From Zeus faber (Eukaryota; Chordata; Actinopteri; Zeiformes; Zeidae), in NCBI GenBank assembly GCA_960531495.1, contig OY482853.1, positions 186,001-250,000 of the forward strand: 64,000 bases of DNA, given 5' to 3'. Below are positions 1-11,565 of this stretch, one piece after another. Under the pieces are notes generated by a model, which was given only the letters and a program-made list of their open reading frames with translations, searched no databases and was not told the origin of the DNA. Position numbers and translations under genes: made by a program. Within the stretch, counting starts at the first letter, position 1; each line of letters starts with the position of its first letter.

Positions 1-9
1 ATTTGTGGT

Positions 10-228
10 TTACCTTCCTCCCACCACTGACACAGCTAAAATCCTCCTTTCTGCTCCCCGAGGTTTCCCAAGATAATTGAAAACTATTGCTAAAAGTGCC
101 GTCCAGCGGCAATTTACCTTAAAATGCCAATAAGAAAAAAGCTTGGTGTTAAGTAAAATACATAGCTCCAGGGTGACGAGGTGATGATCTGTGAAACCTA
201 CAGGGTTTCCTACCTCCGCCCTGTCCAT
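10..228 (-). pseudogene. Fragment of LINE ORF2 endonuclease end (Tx1/L1-like)
   Basis: The minus strand reads VGFTDHHLVTLEL and SYWHFKVN, resembling the SDHH-containing end of the apurinic endonuclease domain and following linker of fish Tx1-type LINEs. It is truncated and isolated, so it is a remnant. Family placement is by recalled similarity. Confidence 0.5.
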
Positions 229-835
229 CTGAGCTCTACCTGCTTCTATCTCGGTGCTGATTATAACCCTGATGTCTGACCCTTTTGAAAAGAGGATTGC
301 TGTTCCCGCACTGAAGTTGGTTCAAAGGCTGAGAGACAGCTGCCTCCCCCACCACCACTGGCCCCGGTCTACCTCATTGGCTGCATCACACTTGCAGAAA
401 TATCACGTCCAACCTTTTATGCCGAATTCATTCAGCAACCAAAGCCCTCTTCTGCTGCTGTCTCCCACCATTGACATTTAAAGAGCCAACCCTAAGCTTG
501 TGCATGGGAATATGTGTGGGAGAGAGAAGGGAAACAGTTGGAAAAAACAGGAAAAAGAAAGAAAACACTGTGTGAAACACATTCATTCATCTATTTATGT
601 TTTGGTCTTTTTCATTCCCTTTCCACTATTGGCTTGCAGGTTCACTTTCCTGAGAGCTGTCATGTGTTTCTTTAGCCGCAATGTCTTATTTTCGTCCAAC
701 TCCGCCCCTGTCAACTTTCTCAACATGGCCACAGTCTTAATACATTTTCCGGAATCAGGGAAGTATTCTGTGATTTTAACTGTTTTTTCCAAACGTGGTG
801 TGTCAAAACCCATCTATTCCCTCTATTATAGGTCT

Positions 836-1145
836 TCGTTTTGGGGCTGAGAGTCTGGGTGGAGGGCACGGCAAGCAGGTAGACCCGGGTGGAGGGAACG
901 GCCAGCAGGGACACTTGGAGATACGGGTCATTAATAACGACGCCGTTCTCGATCAGCTGGGAGACGAAGCGCTCCTCCTTTCCAAACACCACCACAGCTT
1001 TATTCAGCCTGGAGGCAAAGCACAGATTACAATGTCCAATCTGCTCCCCCAGCGCCAGCAGCACCTCCTCCATACTCACAACAGGATCCAGCACAACCCT
1101 CACCCTGTGACAGAGTAAGAGGGACAGCGTCTGCCAAGACGCCAT
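836..1145 (-). pseudogene. Fragment of Tx1/L1-like LINE ORF1
   Basis: The minus frame contains EEVLLALGEQIGHCNLC, ASRLNKAVVVFGKEERF and LIENGVVIND, which resemble the N-terminal domain of the gag-like ORF1 of fish Tx1-clade LINEs. The frame decays after a duplicated LLAVPST. It has the same strand and expected order as the ORF2 piece at 10-228, so both are probably one deleted copy. The 229-835 stretch between them shows nothing I recognise. Confidence 0.5.
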
Positions 1146-1446
1146 CTACCAAACAAACCCCACTCAAAACTACATGACAAACAAAAACTCACAATAAATA
1201 AATAACTAAACTGAACTACAAACTAAAACATAAACAACAACAATCTACAGAACAAAATACACAAAGAAAGGATGAAAATAGATTCACTTCCTCAAAGTTA
1301 GTTGTTCTTACCAACTGCACCCACTCACGCATTCACTCCCAGCATGCACAGCGAGAGAGAAAAAAAGAAAGAAATCTCTGCTAAAAACATGGTGTCGGTA
1401 GGACACAGACACCCACTGTCGCCCAGGATACGCAGAAATCACAGTG

Positions 1447-2650
1447 CACAAGCGAAGACATCACCGGGATGGAAGTGGTAGCTCTCACCAGAACCAGACT
1501 CTGTATTGAGTCAACAGTGTGTACCATCTCATCTCAACGAAGTAAAGCACAGCAAAGACGTCACCGGAACCAGAAGTGGTAGCCCTCACCGGAATCGGAA
1601 ATTTCAACTGTGTGCACCATCTCATCTTAATTCAGTCACGGTCCTTTAATTAGCGTCCCTAAGTTACGGGTCAAATTTCCAAACAGACCTCGGGAGGGAG
1701 ACCCTGTTGGCTCTCTCTCTCTCTGAAAACATACCCTTCTTATGATCCTCTAACTGTAATATCACAACAGAAACAACCAAAGCAACAAAAATAGCAGCAA
1801 CATCAACACTAGCAGCAACAACAGCAAAACCAAGCAGGACCAACAACAGCAATGCACATGCATGATTAGGTTAAGGAATAAGGTCAGAGATGGTTAAGTT
1901 TAGGTATAAGGTTAGCAGCGGCAACGACAACACCAGCAGCAACGACAACACGAGCGGCTACTGTACCAGCAGCAACAATAGCAGCAGCAAAAACAGCAGC
2001 AACAGCAGCTGCGATAGCGCACAAGCGAAAACGTCACCAAACCTGGAAGTGGTAGCTCACACCGGAACCAGAAATCTCATTTGTATTGAGTCAACAGTTC
2101 CCAGGGAAGCAACGCACAGCAAAGACGTCACCGGAACCGGAAGTGGCAGCCCTCACCAGACACTGAGATTTCAACTGTGTGCACAATCTCATCTAAATCC
2201 AGTCATGGTGGATAGTTAGGTTTAGGTATAAGGTTAGCAGCAGCAACGACAATACCAGTAGAAACAATAGCAGCAACAGAAAACAGCAGCAGCAATTGTA
2301 GCTGCAACAGTGCACAAGCGAAGATGTCACTGGAACTGGAAGTGGTAGCTCTCACCAGAACCAGAAATCTCCTCATCTGTATTGAGTCAACAGTGTGTAC
2401 CATCTCATCTCAATGAAGTAACGCAGAGCAAAGACATCACCGGAACCGGAAGTGGGAGCCCTCACCGGAAAGGGGAATTTCAACTCTGTGCACCGTCTCA
2501 TCTTAATCCAGTCACGGTCCTTTAATTAGCGTCCCTAAATTACGGGTCAAGTTTTTCATTCTGACCTCGGGAGGGAGATCCTTTTGACTATCTCTCCAAA
2601 GACACACCCTTCTTATAATCCTCCCACTGTAATATCACAACAGAAACTAC
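1447..2650. repeat. Three diverged copies of a complex tandem repeat with CAG/CAA-rich spacers
   Basis: Copies start near 1447, 2018 and 2313. Each begins CACAAGCGAAGACATCACC-like, followed by GGAAGTGGTAGCTCTCACC, TGTATTGAGTCAACAG and a second GTCACCGGAACC block. Copies 1 and 3 also share GTCCTTTAATTAGCGTCCCT and ATATCACAACAGAAAC. They are separated by CAG/CAACA-rich tracts and GGTATAAGGTTAGCAGC. No coding signal. Confidence 0.75.
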
Positions 2651-2892
2651 AAAAACGGCAACAGAAATAGCAGCAGTAGCAGCAGCAGTCACAAAACAAG
2701 AACACAACAACAGCAGCAGCAACATCAACTCAAGCAGCAGTAAAAAAAAAAAAAAAAAAACAGTTAAGTTGAGGTATAAAGTTAGAGGTGTTTAAGTAAG
2801 CGTATAGGGTTAGAGATGCCTAATTTTAGCCATAATGTAAGCAAGGGTTAAGCTTAGGTAAAAGGTTAGCAGCAGCCACAGCACCAGTAACA

Positions 2893-2953
2893 CAGACAGA
2901 CAGACAGACAGACAGACAGAGAGACCGACAGACCGACAGACAGACGTCAGTCA
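2893..2953. repeat. (CAGA)n / (CAGT)n microsatellite
   Basis: Runs of CAGACAGACAGA pass into GTCAGTCAGTCA. It directly abuts the 3' end of the neighbouring LINE fragment, so it may be the LINE's terminal repeat expanded. Confidence 0.8.
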
Positions 2954-2954
2954 G

Positions 2955-3560
2955 TCAGTCATAGACTGTAGTGAACAGCAAGGTTTTTAACCTGCTTTTA
3001 AAGGTATCCAGTGTGGGGGCCTCTCTCAGGTCCCTCGGTAGGGTGTTCCATTTACTTGGGGCATAGATACAGAAAGCAGCATCTCCTGCTTTAGAGTTGG
3101 TATGAGGGATAGTTTAAAGACCACTGCCTGTGGACCTGAGAGTTCTTGCTGGTTGGTGTATAATTAGCATTTATTATATATACTGAGGTGCAAGGCCATT
3201 AATAGCTTTATATACAAGAAGCAGAACCTTAAAATTAATTCTAGTTTTGACGGGGAGCCAATGTAGAGATCTAAGAACAGGTGTGATGTGTTCAAACTTT
3301 TCTGTCCCAGTGAGAACGCGTGCAGCCGAATTTTGGATTAACTGTAGCCGCTGCACAGTTGATTTTGGGAGACCGGTGAATAGGCCATTACAGTAGTCCA
3401 ATCTACTCGTTATGAATGCATGGATTAATTTTTTGGAGTCTGCTTTTGACAGGAAGCCTCTTAATTTTGAAACATTTTTTAGATGGTAGAAGGTTGATTT
3501 TGTGATTTGATTTATATGGCTCTTAAAATTGATATCGCCGTCTATGATAACACCCAGATT
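2955..3560 (-). mobile_element. 3' end of an L2-clade LINE, reverse transcriptase C-terminus
   Basis: The minus strand encodes NLGVIIDGDINFKSHINQ, FITSRLDYCNGLFTGLP, LQLIQNSAARVLT, LHWLPVKTRINFKVLLL and, after an internal stop, LPRDLREAPTLDTFKSRLK before a stop at 2955. These are the signature C-terminal blocks of vertebrate L2/Maui-type LINEs. The copy is 5'-truncated at a (CA)n tract (3577-3606) and is inactive. Confidence 0.85.
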
Positions 3561-3576
3561 TTTTGCTGGTGGTGTT

Positions 3577-3577
3577 G

Positions 3578-3606
<29 letters not shown>
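3577..3606. repeat. (TG)n microsatellite
   Basis: Uninterrupted TG dinucleotides at the 5' break of the L2 fragment. The following 3610-4215 stretch is GC-rich, has open frames on both strands and matches nothing I recognise. Confidence 0.9.
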
Positions 3607-3609
<3 letters not shown>

Positions 3610-4215
3610 AAGATGTTCAAGGTATTATGTCGCGGCGCCTCCAAGCAGTGGAAGGGGCCCCGAAGCCCCCCGAACTCCACAGCCCCGTGGACACCCCTCG
3701 GCTGCAGGAAATCCCCGGGTACCCTGCCCAGCGGCCACAGGACACTAAACCCGGATCACTCACACCCCTCCTGTCCTGCAGAGCCTGGTCTGATGGAGTG
3801 TTGTTCGGAGTAGGATTGGTGTGCCAGTGTATGTGTTCTAAGCTAATGTGAGTGGGATTACAATTTTGGGACGGACGAGAAGCACGCTTTTGCAGGAGCG
3901 TGACAGGGAAGATGGCAGCTTCCCGCTGCATCCCCACCCACATAGCCTGCACTCCGCCCATCCCGCAAGCCCTCGGTCTAGTATGTGGTGTATGTGCTGA
4001 GTATGAGTTTTGGCACTGTAGGCGAATCACGACCGGATCGATCCAGGGGCGCAGCAGGCTGGGGAGCAACCACGCAGACCCCCTCCCCCCGGAACCAACC
4101 ACGCTCCAGTGAGCCCACCTCCTGTACCTGGTGGCAGTCAACCTACAGCGATCAGCCAAAGGCGCAGAGCGTCTGCCATGCGCCTCCACCATGTGCCTCC
4201 GCCATGTGCCCATGC

Positions 4216-4219
4216 AACC

Positions 4220-4259
<40 letters not shown>

Positions 4260-4260
4260 G
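4216..4260. repeat. Interstitial telomeric repeat
   Basis: Seven AACCCT units, four perfect then three perfect separated by a single extra A. This is the vertebrate telomere repeat in C-strand orientation on the plus strand. Confidence 0.95.
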
Positions 4261-4754
4261 GGAGGAGATTTCTGACCATCACAAAATACAGTAAAAGCGG
4301 GATACTTGTTTCACTTTTTCCCTATTGAATGGTCGATTAAATTTAAGGCTGGATAAGAATATGAATATAGGGTTATACCCTCAGTATGAGTTTCATTCAT
4401 AGATACAATTCAACTGGGTATAAATGTCAGTGTTTGCACACCTGTGTACCCATAAGGCAGTGCGGTAAACATTTTTATGGTAACGGGAAGCTCCATCAAT
4501 CAGAGATGTTGCCGTTACCGTTTTTTCCGGAATATTGCACTTTAATTGCTAAAATAAAAACAGTAGATTCATATAAAAGGGTTTTTTTCAATTTATTTGT
4601 TATACAGAGGCTGTTTGGTGCTAAGTGCTTGCAACAAGGAAGCCAATGGAGGATTTGGACATGGAGGTCTGAAGATGGGGAGCGATTCAGCCACTGTGCC
4701 ACCAGGGGGAGCTCCTTCCACCGTCGGGGTGCCAGGGATGAGCAGAGTCGTGAC

Positions 4755-4975
4755 TAGGATGAACGACCATTGAGACCATGTAGCGGCAGAGGAGCCAGGC
4801 GGGCTTGCGAGGGTGGAGAGGCGACGTCTGGAACCTGACCAGTGGGTGGAGAAGTGGAGGAGCTGTTGGATGGACGACCCTTGAGTCCATGTCGCGACGG
4901 AGGAGCCAGGCGGGGTGGGAGGGCGGAGCCTCTGAAACCTGATTAGTGGGTGGAGAAGTGGAGGAGCCGTTGGAT
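4755..4975. repeat. Tandem duplication of about 110 bp
   Basis: Two consecutive diverged copies share GAGGAGCCAGGCGGG, a GTGGGTGGAGAAGTGGAGGA block and a TTGGATGGA.GACC junction. No coding signal is evident. The 4261-4750 stretch before it shows nothing recognisable. Confidence 0.75.
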
Positions 4976-5112
4976 GGATGACCTGTAGCAGAGCAGCCGC
5001 AGATCTGATCCCAGCAGTGATGGGAAGCAGTGAATGGATGAATGGAAGGAGGGAGCGAAATGAGAGTATTCTGGTTCCACAGTATAGGGGCTGCTGCCTT
5101 CTGAATGTTGCA

Positions 5113-5497
5113 GAGGTCAGTAGAGGTCAGTGGAGGTCAGTAGAAGGTCGGTATAGGTCAGTAGAGGTTAGTAGATGTCGGTTAAGGTCTGTAGATGTTG
5201 GATAGTCTGTAGAGGTCAGTATATGTCGGTTGGTCTGTCGAGGTCAGTAGAGGTCAGTAGATGTCAGTAGATGTCAATAGAAGGTCTGTAGAGGTCTGTA
5301 GAGGTCAGTAGATGTTTGTAGGTCTGTAGGGGTCTGTTGAGGTCAGTAGAGGTCAGTAGATGTCGGTAGAAGGTCTGTAAAGGTCTGTAGAGGTCAGTAA
5401 ATGTTGGTAGGTCAGTAGAGGTCAGTAGATGTCGGTAGAAGGTCTGTAAAGGTCTGTAGAGGCCAGTAGATGTTGATAGGTCTGTAGAGGTCTGATG
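5113..5497. repeat. Minisatellite, AGGTCAGTAG-type unit
   Basis: Variants of AGGTCAGTAG, ATGTCGGTAG and AGGTCTGTAG repeat every 10 bp or so, with higher-order repetition visible. The stretch 5500-6000 beyond it has nothing recognisable. Confidence 0.85.
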
Positions 5498-6029
5498 GCA
5501 CAGGCAGAAGAGCCTTGCTGGACATCAATCACATCAATCGATATTCATTCATCTTTCCTGATCATGGTCAGGCTATTTCTTATTTGTTATTTCTATGAAA
5601 GATCTTAATGTATGGTCCAATGGAAAACCTGAAAACAAAAAAAAAAATCACCCTGTATCAAATGGTGCATGGTTACCTACATTTGAGAGTGGATGGGGTC
5701 CACGTAATGTCACTTAAAACTTAAAAAAAACAGGTCATGAATACAACCTTGTTTGTGAAAATGTTTACAGTTCTGTTTGTTGACAAGGCTCCTGTGATGC
5801 ACGCTACTGGACTAACCCAAACTGGAGGTCATAGAGTCAGAGATCAATAGTTAATGGAGCTAGAGGTGGCAGAAGGGCGAAATGATTTAAGACTTAATTG
5901 CAAATATCAGCCAGAATTAACTTGGTCCGACCATGGTCCGTGTGACATATAAGATATAACGGCCAGATTCATTATAACTTCAAAAGCATCAGACGTCGTT
6001 ACCTGAAGGAATCGTGGCGGAAACTGGGG

Positions 6030-6417
6030 AAGCTGAGGATGGACAGATGGATGGATGGAGGTTGAATTCAGCGTGAATGTAATTAGGCAATGCTGCCCCC
6101 TGCTGGTAAAGGCGAGACATTCCGCCACATGGTGTCAGTTGTCTGATGGAGAAAGGATAGAGGGATGGAGCGGAGATAGATGGAGTTGCATTGAGGACAG
6201 ATGGAGGAGAGATGGACAGAGGAGAGATGGGTGGAGGAGAGTTGGGTGAAGAAAAGATGCATGAAAGATAGATGATAGAGGAGAGATGGACGGAGGAGAG
6301 AAGGATGAACGACAGATTGAGGGGAGAAGGGTGGAGGAGAGATGGAGAAGAGAAGGGTGGAGGAGCGATGGATGGATGAGAGAAGGTTGGAGGTGAGATG
6401 AGTTGAGGAGTGAAGGG
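6030..6417. repeat. Purine-rich GATGGA/GGAGGAGA low-complexity tract
   Basis: Degenerate GATGG and GGAGGAGAGATGG units dominate the plus strand, giving long but meaningless open frames on the other strand. It leads directly into a SINE tail. Confidence 0.7.
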
Positions 6418-6528
6418 CACGAAGGACACTACACCCTAATTGCTCCTGATGGATGCGTCCGTCGGTGTTTGAAAAATTGTAAGTCGCTTTGGATAAAAGC
6501 GTCTGATCAATGTAATGTAATGTAATGA
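6418..6528 (+). mobile_element. 5'-truncated SINE: 3' half with GGATA hairpin tail
   Basis: The 3' part of the tRNA-derived SINE seen complete at 22192-22392: GCTCCTGATGGATGCGTCCG, then CGCTTTGGATAAAAGCG (a hairpin with GGATA loop) and terminal TGTAA repeats. Confidence 0.85.
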
Positions 6529-6944
6529 TAAGAATGCAAATGACAAAACACTGACCTGAAGGACAGAGCACACAAGTTGTTAAAAAAAACAATTTTTATT
6601 TCATTATAAATCGACATATTTGTACCTATGAAAGCATTAAATTTCCATGTTGTAACGCTGATGTTTTCTTTAATATTAAAGTAATGATGAGTATCAAATG
6701 GAACAAACCAACAGATTGTGAGAGGGGGCATGTTCACACTCAGAGGTTTCTCATTTTCACCAAGAATGCCACAAGAAGGATCCCTCCATTTTTGATGTCG
6801 GAGGATTCTCTAGGGCGTGACGGCGTTTCCATGGAAACAGCCACGCTGAAAAAAGTAAAAATTTAAAAACTAGCAATCAACGTTTTCACCGGAGAACGTT
6901 TTAATACCATCTTCAGGACGCAGGGATTATTATTCAGATGACCA

Positions 6945-7150
6945 CAAAATGAGAGAGGGATAGAGAGAGAGAGAGAGATAGAGGGAGAGAGGGAGGGGGA
7001 GGGAGAGAGGGAGGGAGAGGGAGAGAGAGAGGGAGAGGGGAGAGAGAGGGAGAGGGGAGAGAGAGAAGGAGAAAGAGGGAGAGATAAAGAGAAAGACATA
7101 CAAATAGAGAGATAGACCGACAGAGAGAGAGGGACAGAGAGGGAGATGTG
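6945..7150. repeat. Polypurine GAGAGG tract
   Basis: About 200 bp of nearly pure purine (GAGAGAGGGAGAGGGGAG-type) on the plus strand. Such mirror-like tracts can form triplex structures. 6530-6940 before it shows nothing recognisable. Confidence 0.8.
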
Positions 7151-7309
7151 ATGAAAACAGAATAAAGTGCTCTAAGAGTTATCACTGTTTCTGTTTGCTC
7201 TTGGTGCTTTGAGACGATACGCTGATGATGTGCTCATATTTCATATCCATGTCCATAGTTCAAATTTCCAGACTAGGAGATAAAGGGAGTTTCTGCTCTC
7301 CCAGTACTG

Positions 7310-7432
7310 TAGTAACACTGTGGTATTACTGTAGAAACACCGTGGTATTACTGTAGTAACACCGTGGAAGTACTATAGTAACACCGTGGTATTAATGTAG
7401 TAACACTGTGGTATTACTGTAGTCATCCTTTG
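7310..7432. repeat. Short minisatellite, CTGTAGTAACACCGTGGTAT-type unit
   Basis: About five imperfect units of roughly 22 bp centred on GTAGTAACACCGTGGTATTA. 7433-7985 holds no recognised element; it includes a loose CCAGACC-TGGTTCTGTGG repetition at 7680-7870. Confidence 0.75.
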
Positions 7433-7984
7433 GCATTGACTGTATGCTAGTGTCTGCTCACAATCAATAAACACAAACCGCCAGCGGAAGGCCCAGGAAC
7501 CTCAATTAAACTTGTGATCCAGAACATTCCACTGAATCATCCCAGTGGGACGTAACAATGTGGACCAATCCACATGCAGGAGAACCCTGTGACCTGCAGA
7601 CTCCGCCCCATAATACCAGGGCACCCACTACGGTGTGACCAGGATCCAGACCCAGACCAAGATCCACTAGAATACATCATGTGGTCTGATCCTTCCTGGT
7701 TCTGTGCTCGAGACCATCTTTGGTTCTGTGGTCCAGACCCCTCTATGGTTCTTTGGTCTAGACCTCCTAAGATACCATGTGGTTCTTCGGTCCAGACCGA
7801 TCATGGTTCTGTGGTCCTAACCCTCTCTGGCCCTGTGTTACAGACCCTCCGTGGGTCTAAGTGGGTCAGACCTCCTTAGATCCCATGTTGTGCTGTGGAC
7901 TGCTGAGTGGAGCTCCAACGCTCTGGATCCTTCTGAGTCCAGACGGTTCACCTGCAGAGGAGAGGGATCCAGTTCAAGATGAGA

Positions 7985-9485
7985 ACAAGTAGAGTAAAAG
8001 TGCAGTAACAGTAGAGTAACAGTATAGTAACAGTGCAGTAAGAGTAGAGTAACAGTACAGTCACAAAATAGTAACAGCAGAGTAACAGTATAGTAACAGT
8101 GCAGTAACAGTAGAGTAAGAGTAGAGTAAGAGTAGAGTAACAGTATAATAACAGTGCAGTAAGAGTAGAGTAACAGTACAGTCACAAAATAGTAACAGCA
8201 GAGTAACAGTATAGTAACAGTGCAGTAACAGTAGAGTAACATTATAGTAACAGAATAGTAACAGTATAGTAACAGTGCAGTAACAGTATAGTGACAGTAA
8301 AGTAACAGTATAGTAGCAGTAGAGTAACAGTAGCGTAATATTGCAGTAACAGTGCAGTAACAGTAGAGTAACAGTATAGTAATAATATAGTAACAGTATA
8401 GTAACAGTAGAGTAACAGTATAGTATCAGTATAATAACAGTGCAGTAACAGTAGAGTAACAGTATAGTAACAAAGTAGTTACAGTAGAGTAACAGTAGCG
8501 TAACAGTATAGTAACAGTGCAGTGACAGTATGGTAACAGTGCAGTAACAGTAGAGTAACAGTATAGTAACCGTAAAGTAACAGTAGAGTAACAGTATAGT
8601 AACATCGCAGTAACATCGCAGTAGGATAATAGTGGAGTAACAGTATAGTAACAGTATAGTAACAATATAGTAACAGTGCGGTAACAGTAGAGTAACAGTA
8701 GAGCAAGAGTAGAATAACAGCGGGGTAACAGTATAGTAACAGTAGAGTAAGAGTAAAATAACAGTGGGGTAACAGTATAGTAACAGTAGAGTAACACTAT
8801 AGTAACAGTAAAGTAACAGTAGAGTAACAGTATAGTAACAGTGCAGTAATAGCAGAGTAACAGTATAGTAACAGTAGAGTAACAGTATAGTAACAGTATA
8901 GTAACAGTAGAGTAACAGCATAGTAACAGTGCAGTAACAGTATAGTAACAGTACAGTAACAGTCTAGTAACAGTGAAGTAACAGTAGAGTAACAGTATAG
9001 TAACAGAATAGTAACAGTATGGAAACAGTGCAGAAACAGTATAGTGACAGTAAAGTAACAGTATAGTAGCAGTAGAGTAACAGTAGACTGACAGTGCAGT
9101 AACAGTGCAATAACAGTAGAGTAACAGTATAGTACCTGGAGAGTAACAGTATAGTAACAGTTTAGTAAGAGTATAGTAACAGTAGAGAAACAGTATAGTA
9201 ACAGCGCAGTACAGTAGAGTAACAGTAGAGTAACAGTGCAGTAACAGTAGAGAAACAGTAGAGTAACAGTAGAGTAACAGCATAGCAACAGTGCAGTAAC
9301 AGTATAGTTACAGCAGAGTAACAGTAAAGTAACGGTGCAGTAACAGTAGAGTAACAGTATAGTAACAGAATAGTAACAGTATAGTAACAGTGCAGTAACA
9401 GTAAAGTGACAGTAAATTAATAGTATAGTAGCAGTAGAGTAACATTGCAGTAACAGTGCAGTAACAGTATAGTAACAGTATAGTA
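7985..9485. repeat. 1.5-kb minisatellite, 11-bp unit AGTAACAGTAT
   Basis: The array is built of AGTAACAGTAT, AGTAACAGTAG and AGTAACAGTGC units, with higher-order patterns. Because 11 is not a multiple of three and the complement lacks stops, all three minus-strand frames stay open for hundreds of residues of LLLYCYSTVT-type repeats. This is a property of the unit, not a gene. Isolated units persist at 10740-10760, on the far side of the hAT insertion. Confidence 0.93.
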
Positions 9486-9565
9486 CGCGACAAGTCAACA
9501 AATCTAGGAACAGGTTCGCAAGTGCCATGGTACCAGGGCCTGGTTACTCATCCCTCCCTCTACTG

Positions 9566-10731
9566 CAGGGGTGCCCAAATTCGTCGATCGCGATTGACTG
9601 ATAGATCACAAAGGTAGTGCGGGTAGATCGTGCGCCATTCAAAATTTTTTTTTTTTTTTTTAACGGATCTGAACAATATGTTAAATGAGCTTAATTAGAG
9701 CTGCAAGGAAAAGACCAAACCGTTGTCCACATTATCAGTTCAGTTAATGCTTTCAAACGAAAATTGCAACTTCTGTCCTCAAAGCTGCAGCGCCATGATT
9801 TGGGGAACTTTCAAAACCTGGCATCAGAGCTGGAGACCCAAGGGAAGGTGTGTATGCAACTTGAACGTGCTACACAGAGCAGATTGAAAACTGTCTGTCA
9901 GACTTTGACAAACGGTTTAAAGACTTTGTTTTACTCGAGCCAATCACTGCATTGATGTGCTTCCCATTTAGGGAAGATATTGAGGTTGATTCACTGAAGC
10001 ACTGTTTCATCTGAACTCGTCTGCGGTGGAGGATGAGATGTTGACACTACAGGCTGACATTCAGCTCAAGTCCAGGGCTCATGGACAGTTTTGGAACCTA
10101 CTCACAGAGGAAAAGTACCCAAACATGAGGAAATGAGCTACCTCCTTCACTGCATTCTTCAGCTCTACTTATTTATGCGAGTCTGCATTTTCCCACATGA
10201 AGATTATTAAGTCCAAATACCGTTCCACCATGACTGATGATCATTTGGGAGCTGCTTGAGGCTGGCTACTAGCAGGGACTGTCTCTCTTCTTTCCAACAG
10301 AGAGAAAGAAGAGCAGACATGAGCACATGACTATGCTTTAACACCTCAGACTACACTTTAAACACCTTTCTGTGGTTTATGTCCCAGTGTCCAATCATCC
10401 TTGATGCCACAGGTTTTTATTTTGTCCGTTTTTTTCTGTGTTTTTTTTTGAAGTTTCATTTGTTTTTGCTTTCAGGAACATACAGTGGAACCCTGACGAC
10501 TCCAATCAGTACAAGTCATCAGAATAAGGTAGTGACCATAAATGTATTTTATTGTATTGTGCCGTAAAGGTTCATGCAGTGATGCAGGGTACACCAACAT
10601 ATATTGTATGTTTAACGTATACTCAGTATATATATAAATAAATATATTTAGCATTTTTTAATGCAGGTAGATCATTTTGACCTGGTCATTTTAAAAGTAG
10701 CTCGCAAGCTGAAAAAGTGTGGGCACCCCTG
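9566..10731 (+). mobile_element. hAT DNA transposon, decayed, with perfect 8-bp target duplication
   Basis: The terminal inverted repeats are CAGGGGTGCCCAAA at 9566 and the matching GTGGGCACCCCTG ending at 10731. The direct repeat CTCTACTG flanks both ends (9558-9565 and 10732-10739). An 8-bp duplication is the hAT hallmark. Inside are transposase remnants on the plus strand: LQLLSSKLQRHDLGNFQNLA (from 9767) and a dimerisation-domain piece STYLCESAFSHMKIIKSKYR (about 10160). Stops and frame breaks make it inactive. Confidence 0.93.
9764..10320 (+). pseudogene. Remnant hAT (GTF2IRD2/ZBED-like) transposase
   Basis: Two recognisable blocks remain: a middle segment QLLSSKLQRHDLGNFQNLAS, and the C-terminal hAT dimerisation segment FFSSTYLCESAFSHMK with RSTMTDDHLGA. 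Frames are broken between them and the N-terminal BED finger is missing. Confidence 0.75.
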
Positions 10732-11461
10732 CTCTACTGTAACAGTAGAATAACAGTATGACTCGGGTCACTAGGAGACTCATCACTTATTCTTACTACC
10801 TTTAAGATAAGATGGAGGATCTGCTCTGAGGGATCCAGCTCCAGACAGAACTCTCCCTCTCTCTCACTCACTCATTCTTTCATTCTTTCTTGATCCCTTT
10901 CTTCACTTATTCTCTTCTTTCCAACAGTCGCTCCCTCATAGCTGTTCTGAAAGGCTGACTTTCTGTGATTGTATGTGTTCAGTGTATGTGTGTGTGTGTG
11001 TGAGTGTGTGTGTTGTGCTGACCATTCCTTCCAGAGCTGATCAGTGTATCTGAAATGAGAAAATATCATTAAGTGATTTGAGATTAGAGACCGACAGACA
11101 GATAGACGGACAGAATCTCTGAATCCTAGCTTTTCTTTTCCATTTTCACCACAGATTGCTCCTCCTCTGCTCTTCTCTTCTTCTGTCTATCTGTCTGCCC
11201 CCCCTCTTTTCAACATCTCTTCCTCTTGTTTCATCTGGGTGACTCATCCCTCCCTCCCTCTCTCCTTCTGTTTCCCCCTTCTTCTCATTCTCATTCTTTC
11301 TCCATCGTTCGATCTTTTTTCCTCTTCAAGCAGCATTTTAGTATTACATTTCTATGTTTTTTATCTTGTATCTTAAAATGTTCCAGTAACACTTAAATTG
11401 CTTTTATTTGATATTCTACAAATATTAAGCAACTTTAGCTTATATGCAGTTGTTTTGGGAA

Positions 11462-11565
11462 TAAGCGTTAAGGTTAACCCGAGTCAACGTTGCCCTAGTT
11501 AAGGTTAACTAGGGTTAGTTAACCATAGTTAGGGTAACCATAGTTAAGCTCAACCCTAACCCAAA
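11462..11565. repeat. Degenerate GGTTAAC/AACCCTA repeats
   Basis: Imperfect GTTAAGGTTAAC, AGTTAGGGTAACC and CAACCCTAACCC repeats, loosely telomere-like. The adjoining 10760-11460 and 11566-12890 stretches hold pyrimidine-rich or unique AT-rich sequence with nothing recognisable. Confidence 0.6.

Noticed and set aside
3617-4213. Open frame of 198 residues on minus in GC-rich DNA
   Set aside because: No recognisable domain; competing open frames on plus; ends in telomere repeats. High GC alone explains the length.
7985-9485. Regularly spaced repeats resembling a CRISPR array
   Set aside because: Units are contiguous without unique spacers and the genome is vertebrate. The same holds for the other minisatellites.
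7985-9528. Long Cys/Tyr-rich open frames (up to 286 residues) on the minus strand
   Set aside because: They are produced by an 11-bp repeat lacking stops in all three complementary frames; there is no start context, splice signal or non-repeat domain.
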